30,315 nucleotides of DNA from RUG14199 sp045535205 (GCA_045535205.1 JAZSLF010000083.1:1-30315), one strand, 5' to 3'; positions 7,981-14,980 are shown, counted from the stretch's first letter. Notes: generated by a model not told the origin, from the letters alone. Numbers and translations: made by a program.

Positions 7981-8625
7981 ATGTACAAAACGATACTTTT
8001 TGATCTTGACGGGACTCTGACCGATCCGGCGGAGGGAATAACGAATTCCGTTGCTTACGCTCTTGAAAGGTACGGTATTGAAGTTCCCGAACGTAAAGAG
8101 TTATACTGCTTTATCGGTCCGCCTCTTACAGATTCCTTTAAAAAGTATTACGGCTTTTCAGACAGTCAGGCAGTTGAAGCGGTTGAAGTGTTCCGTGAAT
8201 ATTTCAGAGACAAAGGTATTTTTGAAAACGTGATGTACGAGGGCATTGACACTCTTCTTTCTCAGCTTAAAAAAGCAGGGAAGACGGTAGTTCTTGCTAC
8301 GTCGAAGCCCGAGCCTTTTGCAAGGCGTATTCTTGAGCGGTTCGGTCTTATATCCAACTTTGATATTGTGGCGGGTGCCACCTTCGATGAAACAAGGGTA
8401 AAAAAGGCAGATGTGATTGCTTATGCTCTCAGTCAGCTTCCTGAATGTGACCTCTCCTCTTGTATCATGGTGGGTGACCGTGAGCACGATGTGAAAGGTG
8501 CTCTTGAACACGGTATTTCCTGCATCGGTGTCCTTTGGGGCTACGGTTCAAAAGAAGAGCTTCAATGTGCAGGCGCAGAGAGCATAGTTCAGAATGTCAG
8601 AGAGCTTGGGGAAAAACTTTTATAA
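7981..8625 (+). CDS. HAD-superfamily phosphatase (phosphoglycolate phosphatase-like)
   Basis: This 214-residue cytosolic HAD subfamily I hydrolase has all motifs: nucleophile and acid/base in FDLDGT (Asp8, Asp10), motif II Thr107 in LATSKP, a motif III lysine at about 141-142, and MVGDREHD (Asp166, Asp170) for magnesium. An alpha-helical cap lies at about 18-85. The arrangement matches Gph/PpaX-type phosphatases (phosphoglycolate, pyrophosphate or nucleotide monophosphate substrates), but the substrate cannot be decided. AAAGGAG precedes the ATG. The last codons (GEKLL and TAA) lie inside a perfect palindrome that probably terminates the transcript. Confidence 0.88.
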   Translation: MYKTILFDLDGTLTDPAEGITNSVAYALERYGIEVPERKELYCFIGPPLTDSFKKYYGFSDSQAVEAVEVFREYFRDKGIFENVMYEGIDTLLSQLKKAGKTVVLATSKPEPFARRILERFGLISNFDIVAGATFDETRVKKADVIAYALSQLPECDLSSCIMVGDREHDVKGALEHGISCIGVLWGYGSKEELQCAGAESIVQNVRELGEKLL

Positions 8626-8635
8626 AAGTTTTTCC
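8610..8635 (+). terminator. Palindrome spanning the HAD stop codon
   Basis: GGAAAAACTTTTA (8610-8622) is followed at once by its exact reverse complement (8623-8635). The TAA stop is the first triplet of the right arm. It resembles a short form of hairpin 1 of repeat A. A-rich rather than T-rich sequence follows, so termination strength on + is uncertain. Confidence 0.55.
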
Positions 8636-8655
8636 AAAAAACATATAATACAAAT

Positions 8656-8769
8656 AAGGCGATATGAGTTTGCAGAAATTTGCAATTTTCATATCGTCTC
8701 TTTTGATATATCAGCATAAAACATCATTTTCATTGAGAACTTTCTTTGTAAATCAAAGAAGTTTTCAAT
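8656..8769 (+). repeat. Direct repeat B, left copy flanking the ATPase gene
   Basis: This 114 bp sequence recurs with only a few substitutions and a 2-base length change at 10168-10279, on the other side of the ATPase gene. It holds two hairpins. The first is GGCGATATGA (8658-8667) with TCATATCGTC (8689-8698), where one G-C pair of the other copy becomes G-U. Second, CATTGAGAAC... (from 8731) pairs with ...GTTTTCAATG (to 8770). The ATPase promoter starts six bases after it. Confidence 0.9.
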
Positions 8770-8775
8770 GGGAGG

Positions 8776-8804
8776 TTGATTTTTTTTACTATTCAATGTA
8801 TAAT
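8776..8804 (+). promoter_or_regulatory. Promoter of the island ATPase gene
   Basis: TTGATT (8776-8781) and TATAAT (8799-8804) are separated by 17 bases. It lies between the left repeat copy and the ATPase start, so the gene carries its own promoter inside the repeat-bounded segment. Confidence 0.75.
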
Positions 8805-8854
8805 GTTATTGAGAGGTTACATGATATACAAAACAAGTTTTCAACGAGGTGCGT

Positions 8855-10156
8855 ATGGAAATCAAACGTGACAGGTATTTGAATAAGCTTATTTCATATA
8901 TGTGGGATGGACAAGTTAAAGTAATTACAGGTATCCGCAGATGCGGTAAATCGTATTTGCTTCGTAATCTGTTTCGTAACTACCTTATTGGCGAAGGAGT
9001 TAACGGCGACTGCATAATATCCTTTGAGCTTGATACGACCAAAGATATAAAGTACCGAAATCCCCTCGCCCTTGTAGAGTATGTGCGTAGTGTTGTTGAG
9101 GGAAAAAGCGAAAGTTTTTATCTTTTTGTAGATGAAATACAAATGTCCGATGAAGTGGCAAATCCTTATAATGCAGACGGAAAAAAGATCACATTTTACG
9201 ATGCGCTTAACGAGCTTCGCTCTATTTCCAATCTTGATATATATGTAACGGGGAGCAACTCAAAAATGCTTTCCTCTGATATTTTGACCGAGTTTAGAGG
9301 ACGCAGTGATGAGATAAGAGTGCATCCTTTGAGTTTTTGTGAATATTTTTCTGCTGTGGATGGGGATAAATATGACGCCTTTGATACGTATGCCTTTTTC
9401 GGCGGCATGCCGCTTGTTCTTTCCCGTCCCAATGATGCGGCAAAAATGACATATCTTAAATCATTGTTTTCCGAAGTCTATTTGAAGGATATTATAGAAA
9501 GAAAAAAGATAAAAAGAGAAGATGTTCTGGACTCTGTTCTGGACTTGCTTTGCTCGTCGGTCGGCTCACTTACCAATCCCACCAACGTTGCAAATGCACT
9601 GAACACCAAACGGAAGCTCAGTGGTGAAAATACTGTTGCGCCGAATACCGTAAAAACGTATATGGATCATCTTTCAGATGCCTTTCTTTTTAATGAGTGT
9701 AAAAGATGGGACGTAAAGGGAAAAAACTATTTTGATTATCCCAATAAATACTATTGCGAGGATGTCGGTCTCAGAAATGCCCGTATAGGCTTCCGTCAGC
9801 AAGAAATGACACATATTATGGAGAATATTATTTACAACGAGCTTGTTGTCCGGAACTGTTCGGTGGATGTCGGCATTGTATACGGAAGCGGTAAAGATAA
9901 GAGCGGAAGAAGAGTACAAGTGCCCCGAGAAATCGATTTTGTGGCAAATTCGGGAGGGAAAAGAATCTATATACAGTCTGCATTTGCCTTGCACGATGAA
10001 GCCAAAGCGGAGGCAGAAAACAGACCTTTTATGCTTGTAGGAGATTCTTTCCCAAAAATCATTGTTCGTCATGATATACGAAAACGATGGTATGACGATA
10101 ACGGGGTGCTGAACATCGGAATAATTGACTTCCTTCTGGACGAAAATCTTGTATAG
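8855..10156 (+). CDS. AAA-type ATPase with DUF4143 C-terminal domain (island ATPase)
   Basis: This 433-residue protein has an N-terminal P-loop: Walker A GIRRCGKS (26-33), Walker B FVDEIQ (Asp93, Glu94) and a sensor-like VTGSNSKML. FRGRSDEIRVHPLSFCEYF and FFGGMPLVL are typical of the AAA_14/DUF4143 family. The C-terminal part is DUF4143-like with REIDFVANSGGKRIYIQSA, a PD-(D/E)XK-like position where the E-x-K pair is replaced by IQSA. These ATPases are abundant and often multicopy in anaerobes, and their function is unknown. I chose ATG 8855, preceded by GAGG at 8846-8849, over GTG 8849. It is enclosed by near-identical 112-114 bp direct repeats and is AT-richer than the core genes. Confidence 0.9.
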   Translation: MEIKRDRYLNKLISYMWDGQVKVITGIRRCGKSYLLRNLFRNYLIGEGVNGDCIISFELDTTKDIKYRNPLALVEYVRSVVEGKSESFYLFVDEIQMSDEVANPYNADGKKITFYDALNELRSISNLDIYVTGSNSKMLSSDILTEFRGRSDEIRVHPLSFCEYFSAVDGDKYDAFDTYAFFGGMPLVLSRPNDAAKMTYLKSLFSEVYLKDIIERKKIKREDVLDSVLDLLCSSVGSLTNPTNVANALNTKRKLSGENTVAPNTVKTYMDHLSDAFLFNECKRWDVKGKNYFDYPNKYYCEDVGLRNARIGFRQQEMTHIMENIIYNELVVRNCSVDVGIVYGSGKDKSGRRVQVPREIDFVANSGGKRIYIQSAFALHDEAKAEAENRPFMLVGDSFPKIIVRHDIRKRWYDDNGVLNIGIIDFLLDENLV

Positions 10157-10167
10157 AACGAACAACG

Positions 10168-10279
10168 AAGGCGATATGAGTTTGCAGAAATTTGCAAATC
10201 ATATCGCCTCTTTTAATATATCAGCATAAAACATCATTTTCATTGAGAACTTTCTTTGCAAATCAAAAAAGTTTTCAAT
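10168..10279 (+). repeat. Direct repeat B, right copy flanking the ATPase gene
   Basis: This near-identical copy of 8656-8769 starts 12 bases after the ATPase stop codon. Its first hairpin is fully paired: GGCGATATGA (10170-10179) with TCATATCGCC (10199-10208), with an inner TTTGCA/TGCAAA stem. A T-rich CTCTTTTA stretch follows, so it may terminate the ATPase transcript. The second hairpin (from 10241) is weaker here. The end lies 20 bases from the stop of the convergent XRE gene. Confidence 0.9.
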
Positions 10280-10299
10280 TGAATAAGTATTTCAAACAA

Positions 10300-10632
10300 T
10301 TATTTGTTATAGAGTTCAATACATTCATCGACAATGTTTTCAATATGACGAAGCTGTGACGGAGAGAGTTTTTTTAGCTTATCTGAAAGAATTAATAGGT
10401 CTTTATCAACAATATCGCCTGTTAAAAGGTAGTCTGCACTTACTTCCAATGCTTCGGAGATCTTTTTAAGATTTTCAGGACGCATCGCTCTTTTTCCCGA
10501 TTCAGCATAGGAAACAAATTGAGGTGTCATGTCGCCTTTTTCGGCAAGTGCTTCTTGTGTAAGTCCGAATTTTTTACGTCTTTCAATTATTCTTTGCCCT
10601 ATTTCATGTAAACATAAATCTTTTTCTTCCAT
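10300..10632 (-). CDS. XRE-family helix-turn-helix repressor
   Basis: This 110-residue cytosolic DNA-binding protein has a Cro/C1-type HTH at about residues 10-70 (IGQRIIERRKKFGLTQEALAEK, MTPQFVSYAESGKR, LKKISEALEVSADYLLTGD). The short helical C-terminus (about 75-110) probably dimerises. AGGAGGG precedes the ATG. It is divergent from the zinc-ribbon membrane protein gene, and a 9-bp inverted repeat lies in the shared promoter region, so it most likely represses that gene and perhaps itself. No peptidase or kinase domain is fused. Its actual ligand or signal is not visible. Confidence 0.88.
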   Translation of the reverse strand: MEEKDLCLHEIGQRIIERRKKFGLTQEALAEKGDMTPQFVSYAESGKRAMRPENLKKISEALEVSADYLLTGDIVDKDLLILSDKLKKLSPSQLRHIENIVDECIELYNK

Positions 10633-10686
10633 TTTTATCCCTCCTGTTGTTTAATTATATCCACAATCAGCGAAATAATTAATCGT

Positions 10687-10722
10687 GTATTGTTGACAAA
10701 AAACAACAATACGTGATATAAT
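10687..10722 (+). promoter_or_regulatory. Promoter with palindromic operator for the zinc-ribbon gene
   Basis: TTGACA (10693-10698) and TATAAT (10717-10722) are spaced 18 bases. GTATTGTTG (10687-10695) and CAACAATAC (10704-10712) form a perfect inverted repeat with an 8-base centre, covering the -35 and most of the spacer. That is the expected site for a dimeric XRE repressor encoded divergently. It also shows that the in-frame ATG at 10721 lies inside the -10 box and is not the start of the downstream gene. Confidence 0.78.
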
Positions 10723-10774
10723 GAGGTGTGTTGTAATAAATCAAACAACAAAAATATATTTTAAGGAGAGGAAA

Positions 10775-11755
10775 ATGAACTTTTGTGAAAAATGCGGTAC
10801 TGCAATTAACGAAGGTGCAGTATTTTGCGGGTCCTGCGGGGCTAAACTTACATCATCCGGGTTGGTATCAGCCGAGAGACAAACGGTAATGCCATCAAAT
10901 GATTCTGAATATGACAGAACTGCACTAAAGCAATATTTACATGATGTGTGTTTTTTAGAAGCGGCAAAAGCTAAATTAAATCAAAGATGGAATAAAGAGA
11001 ATAATTATGTAAATAGTTTAGCAATTCCTTCTAAAATGCCGCCCAAACCATACGATAGTAATTTTGAAGCTATTGATTGGGGATCTGTTGGTATTTGTTT
11101 ATTATTTGCGGTTATTGCAGGCGTAGGCGGATGGCTTTTGAATTTTGTTGTTGAATTTATTTTTGAAACTGATTTCATGCTTTATTTAGGTTGTGTGCTT
11201 GCACTTGCTTTTGTAATATTTGCAATATGTTGTATTATAGGAAGTATTGATAAAAACAATGAAACGAGAGCGGTATATGAGAGAGCAAAAGAAGCGGAAA
11301 GCAGAAGGCTTAAAACAGAGACCGCATTGAAAAAAGGTGCTGTCAGTATGCGTGAAGCGGTATTTGAAGAATACACAGCTGCAAGTAATCTTTTGGAAAA
11401 AGCATATTCTGTAAACATTATCCCTAAACCGTTTCGTAATATTCATGCTGTATATTATCTGTATGATTATATTTGTACATCAAATCAAAGCTTTACTTCG
11501 GCGCTGTTGTTCTCCGATTTAGACGATATCAAGCGTAAATTAGACACGATAATATACCAACAGCAAGAAATCATAATCAATCAAAGCATTGAGATTGCAC
11601 AAAATCAATCACTTATAGAACAAAATCAAAGATCATTGAAGAAATTGGCAAGTATAGAGCATAACACGGAAAAAGCTATGCAATATACGGAAATTGCGGC
11701 AATTAACTCGGAAGCTTGTGCTTGGATAGGTGTGGCAAATTATATAAAACAGTAG
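10775..11755 (+). CDS. Zinc-ribbon membrane protein of unknown function
   Basis: This 326-residue protein begins with a zinc ribbon, CEKCG and CGSCG separated by 11 residues (about 4-22). Two close hydrophobic segments lie at about 109-130 and 135-158. A charged region follows, then a Gln/Asn-rich, helix-prone C-terminus (about 268-310), likely a coiled coil. The expected topology puts both ends in the cytoplasm with a short outer loop. I do not recognise a named family beyond the zinc ribbon. The ATG at 10775 has AAGGAGAGG upstream. Its promoter carries a palindrome probably bound by the divergent XRE protein. Strongly AT-rich codon use (TTA, ATT, AAA) differs from the core genes and suggests acquisition. 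Confidence 0.8.
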   Translation: MNFCEKCGTAINEGAVFCGSCGAKLTSSGLVSAERQTVMPSNDSEYDRTALKQYLHDVCFLEAAKAKLNQRWNKENNYVNSLAIPSKMPPKPYDSNFEAIDWGSVGICLLFAVIAGVGGWLLNFVVEFIFETDFMLYLGCVLALAFVIFAICCIIGSIDKNNETRAVYERAKEAESRRLKTETALKKGAVSMREAVFEEYTAASNLLEKAYSVNIIPKPFRNIHAVYYLYDYICTSNQSFTSALLFSDLDDIKRKLDTIIYQQQEIIINQSIEIAQNQSLIEQNQRSLKKLASIEHNTEKAMQYTEIAAINSEACAWIGVANYIKQ

Positions 11756-11793
11756 ATGATTTGTTTTATATGAATTTTCAAAAATAAAATACA

Positions 11794-11842
11794 AAAAACG
11801 GCGATATGAAGCTTCATTTGTGTAGCCTATATCGCCGTTTTT
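11794..11842. terminator. Bidirectional terminator with GGCGATAT stem
   Basis: AAAAACGGCGATAT (11794-11807) pairs perfectly with ATATCGCCGTTTTT (11829-11842). It has A-runs and T-runs on both sides and sits between the converging zinc-ribbon gene and small XRE gene. The stem shares the GGCGATAT core of the other island hairpins. Confidence 0.88.
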
Positions 11843-12054
11843 CAGTTTTTATTATCTGTTCTTCCCAGTATATAATCAACCGTGACCTTGTGATAGTCAG
11901 CAAGCTTAATAAGTATATCCGTAGGAACATCAAGCTCTCCACGTTCATAGTTGCTGTAGACACGCTGACTGCACGACAGGATCTCTCCCATTTGCTTTTG
12001 GGTCATATCCTTGTCTTCACGCAATTCTCTTATTCTTCTGTACAGCAAGGACAT
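11842..12054 (-). CDS. Small XRE-family HTH regulator
   Basis: This 70-residue single-domain Cro/C1-type protein has an HTH across almost its whole length: LYRRIRELREDKDMTQKQM, then CSQRVYSNYERGELDVP, then ILIKLADYHKVTVDYILGRT. The domain is complete and ends DNKN. I chose the ATG at 12054; two GTG codons directly upstream are alternatives and no clear Shine-Dalgarno distinguishes them. It is divergent from the SLOG gene, whose promoter has a perfect 10-bp palindrome, so it may regulate that gene. The stop codon touches the shared terminator. Confidence 0.82.
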   Translation of the reverse strand: MSLLYRRIRELREDKDMTQKQMGEILSCSQRVYSNYERGELDVPTDILIKLADYHKVTVDYILGRTDNKN

Positions 12055-12105
12055 CACCACCGTTACGTTTAATATAATTATTATAAATAAGGTGGTTTTC
12101 TATTA

Positions 12106-12134
12106 TTGATTTTTAGCGGAAAATCCGCTAAAAT
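12106..12134 (+). promoter_or_regulatory. Promoter with palindrome ahead of the SLOG gene
   Basis: TTTTAGCGGA (12111-12120) and TCCGCTAAAA (12124-12133) form a perfect inverted repeat around AAA. It fills the spacer between TTGATT (12106-12111) and TAAAAT (12129-12134), which are 17 bases apart. An operator for the adjacent XRE protein is the simplest reading. A terminator for transcription coming from either side is the alternative. Confidence 0.6.
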
Positions 12135-12175
12135 ATTATATACAAGCTTAATTTATTAAGAAGAGAGGTGTATTT

Positions 12176-12559
12176 ATGGCTGTTTGTATAATTATTGCAG
12201 GAAGTCGTAATTTTGACGACTACGAAATGTTATCTTCTGTATTGGATGAATACATGGAGACTTTTGGAATAAACAGAGAGAAAATCAGAATAATCAGCGG
12301 ACGTGCAAAGGGTGCAGATATTTTGGGTGAAAAGTACGCAAATGAAAAAGGAATACAGATAATAGTTTTTCCTGCCGATTGGAAGAAATACGGTAGGGCG
12401 GCAGGTCCCGTAAGAAATAAACAAATGGCTGAATTTGCCGTTTCAGACGGGAATAAAGGTGTGCTTTTTGCTTTTTGGGACGGGATAAGTAAAGGCACGA
12501 AAAGTATGATAAGCCTTGCCGAAAAATACGGACTTGAAGTGCATATAACAAGATTTTGA
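12176..12559 (+). CDS. SLOG-family protein, DUF2493/YspA-like
   Basis: This 127-residue protein is a single Rossmann-like SLOG domain. The N-terminal strand ends in IIAGSRNF (GSR at 9-11), followed by IISGRAKGAD (39-48), a PADWKKYGRAAGPVRNKQM block (66-84) and a C-terminal strand (VHITRF). SLOG proteins are thought to bind or process nucleotide-derived ligands, and DUF2493 members are common in phages, integrative elements and conflict-related loci. The substrate here is unknown. GAGAGGTG precedes the ATG. Its promoter contains a perfect palindrome next to a divergent XRE gene, so it is probably a regulated accessory gene. Confidence 0.87.
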   Translation: MAVCIIIAGSRNFDDYEMLSSVLDEYMETFGINREKIRIISGRAKGADILGEKYANEKGIQIIVFPADWKKYGRAAGPVRNKQMAEFAVSDGNKGVLFAFWDGISKGTKSMISLAEKYGLEVHITRF

Positions 12560-12573
12560 AAACAAACAGATCA

Positions 12574-12606
12574 GCGATATGAGTTTGAATTTGCCAATCA
12601 TATCGC
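12574..12606 (+). terminator. GGCGATATGA-family hairpin after the SLOG gene
   Basis: GCGATATGA (12574-12582) pairs with TCATATCGC (12598-12606), and CTTAATTTTTAT follows. The loop (GTTTGAATTTGCCAA) is clearly homologous to the loop of direct repeat B at 10180-10198. It begins 15 bases after the SLOG stop. Confidence 0.8.
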
Positions 12607-12626
12607 CTTAATTTTTATAATACCTT

Positions 12627-12690
12627 TCTTTCAAAAGTCTTTGAAGGGGGTCTAAGGGGGAAACTTTCTTCAGAAAGTTTCCCCCTTAAA
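12627..12690 (-). repeat. Interspersed intergenic repeat A, copy 2 (inverted, hairpins only)
   Basis: The reverse complement of this stretch matches the two-hairpin part of 7811-7884. TAAGGGGGAAACTTTCT (12653-12669) pairs perfectly with 12672-12688. It starts three bases past the stop codon of the minus-strand DUF5107 gene, in the same relation to the gene as copy 1, so it probably terminates that transcript. Confidence 0.78.
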
Positions 12691-12692
12691 TC

Positions 12693-14696
12693 CTACTTTT
12701 TCTTTCTTCTTTTTGAAACACGGTAGTCGAAGATGGCGGGAACGTCGGCATCTTCTCTGTCGTATGTTTTGCCTTCTCTGAGGGCCTTTTGTTCTTCTAT
12801 ATCGAGGTAAATGTTAGTGATAATGTTTTCACCCTCACGAATGTCGGCAACTACGAGGCCGCCGTTTTCCCAGAGTACCTTTTCGGCATCGTCGATATTT
12901 CCGAGCTTGATGTTTGCAATAGTAACGTAGAGACGGACTCTGCCGATACTGCGAAGTGCGGGGTCAATGGCATTGTAAAGCTCCATAACTTCCTTGTACA
13001 TTTCCGCAGTATTGAGAAGCGCCATAGCTTCCTTTGCGAGAGACTCGTCACCGGGGAGCATGAGAGATGCCTTCATAGCCTTTTCAGCGGCATCTTTAGC
13101 TGCGCCGCAGAGTCTTGCTATCTGAGACAGGCAGAACATGGTGAAGGGGCTTTCCTTCAGCTTAAATGACTCTTCAAACTGATTATACGCATCGAGAAGT
13201 CTGTTCTTGGCACAGTAAGCCGCACCCAGCTGAAGATGAGTATACCAGTTGTCCTTGTCGGCATTTTCTACAGCGCCTTCAAGCATACGTACAAAGTCGT
13301 CCTGAAGCATCCAGGAAACAGGAACTGCGAAAGGATCGTGCTCGTTCATCGTTCCGTTTTCCATAAGGCTGTACCAGTCAGCCTGTTCTTTACCTATTTC
13401 ACCGAAATCAAGGTGAGGGGCAATAATAGGAAGACTGCATTTTTCACGTCTTTTGTTTTCAAGAGCACACCAGCCGCTGCCGCTGAACAGTATTTCTCCT
13501 GTAGCCTTTGCCTTGGCCATGGGGCGAGTTTCATCGAGTATTTTTTCAAGGGTGTCTTCGGTGATAAGAGCATTCAGTCTGTCTGCAACGTCGGCCTTTG
13601 CCGCCTGCCAATCATCTCCGTGAACCTTTTGGGGATCGGCACTCATGGCACCGTAAGCTTCAAGCCACTCCCACGTGCATTTGGGGGGCATGGGAACACA
13701 TTCGTACTGCGTATATGCAAGACCTGCCTGAATTTCGGTGTATCTGTCTTCGGAGCCGTCAACTGTCAGATATTCCTGCCAACGATCGCCGCCGGGGCCG
13801 TTACCCCATGCAAAGAGCTTTCTGCCCTTGAGCAGAGACGTGGAGGTCTGTACAAGACCGTAGCCGTCGGCACCCAGCTGTGCCTCAAACTTTCTCGCCT
13901 TTTCGGGTATCTTGTAGAAGTGGTCCATTGAATTGGGAATATCTTCGGGACGAGTACCGTCAAAACCGTCGTGTTCGGGGATATTCACAAGAGAAATATT
14001 GTTTTCCTGAACGTAAGATGCGTCAGCGTTTACGATAACTCTGCAGCCGTGAGTTTCGGGAACGGCAATATTGCTCCACCAGTACATAGGAACAACTTCA
14101 TAAAGAGGGTTGATAATTCTCATTCTGCAGAAAAGGAAACGGGAGCCTTCGGGAAGGAAGAAATCCATCTGCTGAACGGTCTGACGAATTCTTTCGTACT
14201 CGTACATACGGAGAACGGGAGTTCCGTCTTCAAGCTCTGTTGTTGTGGTAAAGAAGGTCTCGCAGGTGTGAACGTTGTGACCGAAAATACCGCAGTTCCA
14301 CTCAATACCGCCCGATGTCCATGCATTTCTTATGGAAAGGTTACAGGGACGCATTACGGGGTTGACGTACAGAAGCTCTCTGTCTGCTTCCTTGTCAAAT
14401 AGGCTCATAAGCTTGCCGCCCCATTCGGGAAGGAAGGTTGCTCTCAGAAATTCATTTTCAAGAACCACAGCCTTCTGAACGGAGTCGTAAAGCTCTCTTG
14501 TATACTTGTCCTGCATTCTGTAGGGGAAGGGGGAGGGCACGTGACCGTAGCCGATGAAAAGACCGTCTTCTTCGGGAAGATTTGTGTCGCCTCGTCTGTG
14601 CCAGAAATTCACTTGCGAAAGTGCAGGGAGAGAGGACTCTCCGTTCATTTTTGCAGAGGGCATATTTATTTCTATCTGTCTTATGGTGGTATTCAT
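12693..14696 (-). CDS. DUF5107 mutarotase-like protein with TPR-like repeats
   Basis: This 667-residue protein has no signal peptide. The region at about residues 45-340 matches the DUF5107 style, an aldose-mutarotase-like beta fold (EFLRATFLPEWGGKLMSLFD; GGIEWNCGIFGH; YWWSNIAVPE). The C-terminal part (about 440-630) is helical and repeat-like, with TPR-type stretches (HLQLGAAYCAKNRLLDAYNQ; LYVTIANIKLGNIDDAEKVL), and ends in a basic tail KRRKKK. DUF5107 proteins are usually linked to carbohydrate metabolism, but no reaction has been assigned that I can name. GAGGTGAG precedes the ATG. It stands alone on the minus strand with its own promoter and terminator. Confidence 0.87.
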   Translation of the reverse strand: MNTTIRQIEINMPSAKMNGESSLPALSQVNFWHRRGDTNLPEEDGLFIGYGHVPSPFPYRMQDKYTRELYDSVQKAVVLENEFLRATFLPEWGGKLMSLFDKEADRELLYVNPVMRPCNLSIRNAWTSGGIEWNCGIFGHNVHTCETFFTTTTELEDGTPVLRMYEYERIRQTVQQMDFFLPEGSRFLFCRMRIINPLYEVVPMYWWSNIAVPETHGCRVIVNADASYVQENNISLVNIPEHDGFDGTRPEDIPNSMDHFYKIPEKARKFEAQLGADGYGLVQTSTSLLKGRKLFAWGNGPGGDRWQEYLTVDGSEDRYTEIQAGLAYTQYECVPMPPKCTWEWLEAYGAMSADPQKVHGDDWQAAKADVADRLNALITEDTLEKILDETRPMAKAKATGEILFSGSGWCALENKRREKCSLPIIAPHLDFGEIGKEQADWYSLMENGTMNEHDPFAVPVSWMLQDDFVRMLEGAVENADKDNWYTHLQLGAAYCAKNRLLDAYNQFEESFKLKESPFTMFCLSQIARLCGAAKDAAEKAMKASLMLPGDESLAKEAMALLNTAEMYKEVMELYNAIDPALRSIGRVRLYVTIANIKLGNIDDAEKVLWENGGLVVADIREGENIITNIYLDIEEQKALREGKTYDREDADVPAIFDYRVSKRRKKK

Positions 14697-14725
14697 ATTC
14701 TCACCTCATATTTATATATATAATT

Positions 14726-14754
14726 AGTCTATCATACCGCCCCCGTTATGTCAA
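14726..14754 (-). promoter_or_regulatory. Promoter of the DUF5107 gene
   Basis: On the minus strand TTGACA (14754-14749) and TAGACT (14731-14726) are separated by 17 bases, about 30 bases before the start codon. The -35 is perfect and the -10 is weak. Confidence 0.6.
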
Positions 14755-14838
14755 CCTGAAAAAACATAAAGTAAAGAAGCTGCAGTATAAATACAAGAAC
14801 TCAGAGCCGAAGTCTTTTTGAAAAGACTGTTTTTACAC

Positions 14839-14980
14839 AGAGCTTTCGTGTCCGATAGCTTACACAAAGATGAAGTGAAAAATGCACTTTTGCCTGTGAA
14901 CTTGCTTTTTCGTGCAAAAACAGACATTCCCAACTTGCTTTTTCGTGCAAAAAATGCAGTTTTGAACTTGCTTTTTCGTG
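14839..14980 (+). repeat. 33-bp tandem repeats upstream of the second ATPase
   Basis: AACTTGCTTTTTCGTG occurs at 14899, 14932 and 14965, an exact 33-base period. The sequence between copies is also partly conserved (GCAAAAA..., TGCA(G/C)TTTTG). A degenerate relative (GCTTTCGTGTCCGAT) lies near 14842 and a fragment (GTGAAAAATGCACTTTTG) near 14875, so there were perhaps five units. The last copy contains the -35 box of the ATPase promoter. The rest of the 344 bp gap between the divergent genes (14697-15040) holds only the two promoters and AT-rich sequence. Confidence 0.8.

Noticed and set aside
8664..8882. 72-codon frame across direct repeat B
   Set aside because: It runs through hairpins and the ATPase promoter and overlaps the ATPase start in another frame.
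10721..10774. Upstream ATG at 10721 as the start of the zinc-ribbon protein
   Set aside because: It overlaps the -10 box. The ATG at 10775 has AAGGAGAGG and begins directly at the zinc ribbon.
8656..12606. Calling the island a prophage or transposon
   Set aside because: No integrase, transposase, structural phage gene or target duplication is visible; only repeats, regulators and accessory genes.
13236..13931. Plus-strand reading frame of 231 codons opposite the DUF5107 gene
   Set aside because: It lies wholly inside a convincing minus-strand gene and shows no domain or start signal.
14899..14980. Possible mini CRISPR array
   Set aside because: Only about 16 bases are constant per 33-base period and the parts between copies are related to each other, so they are not unique spacers. 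No cas gene is present.
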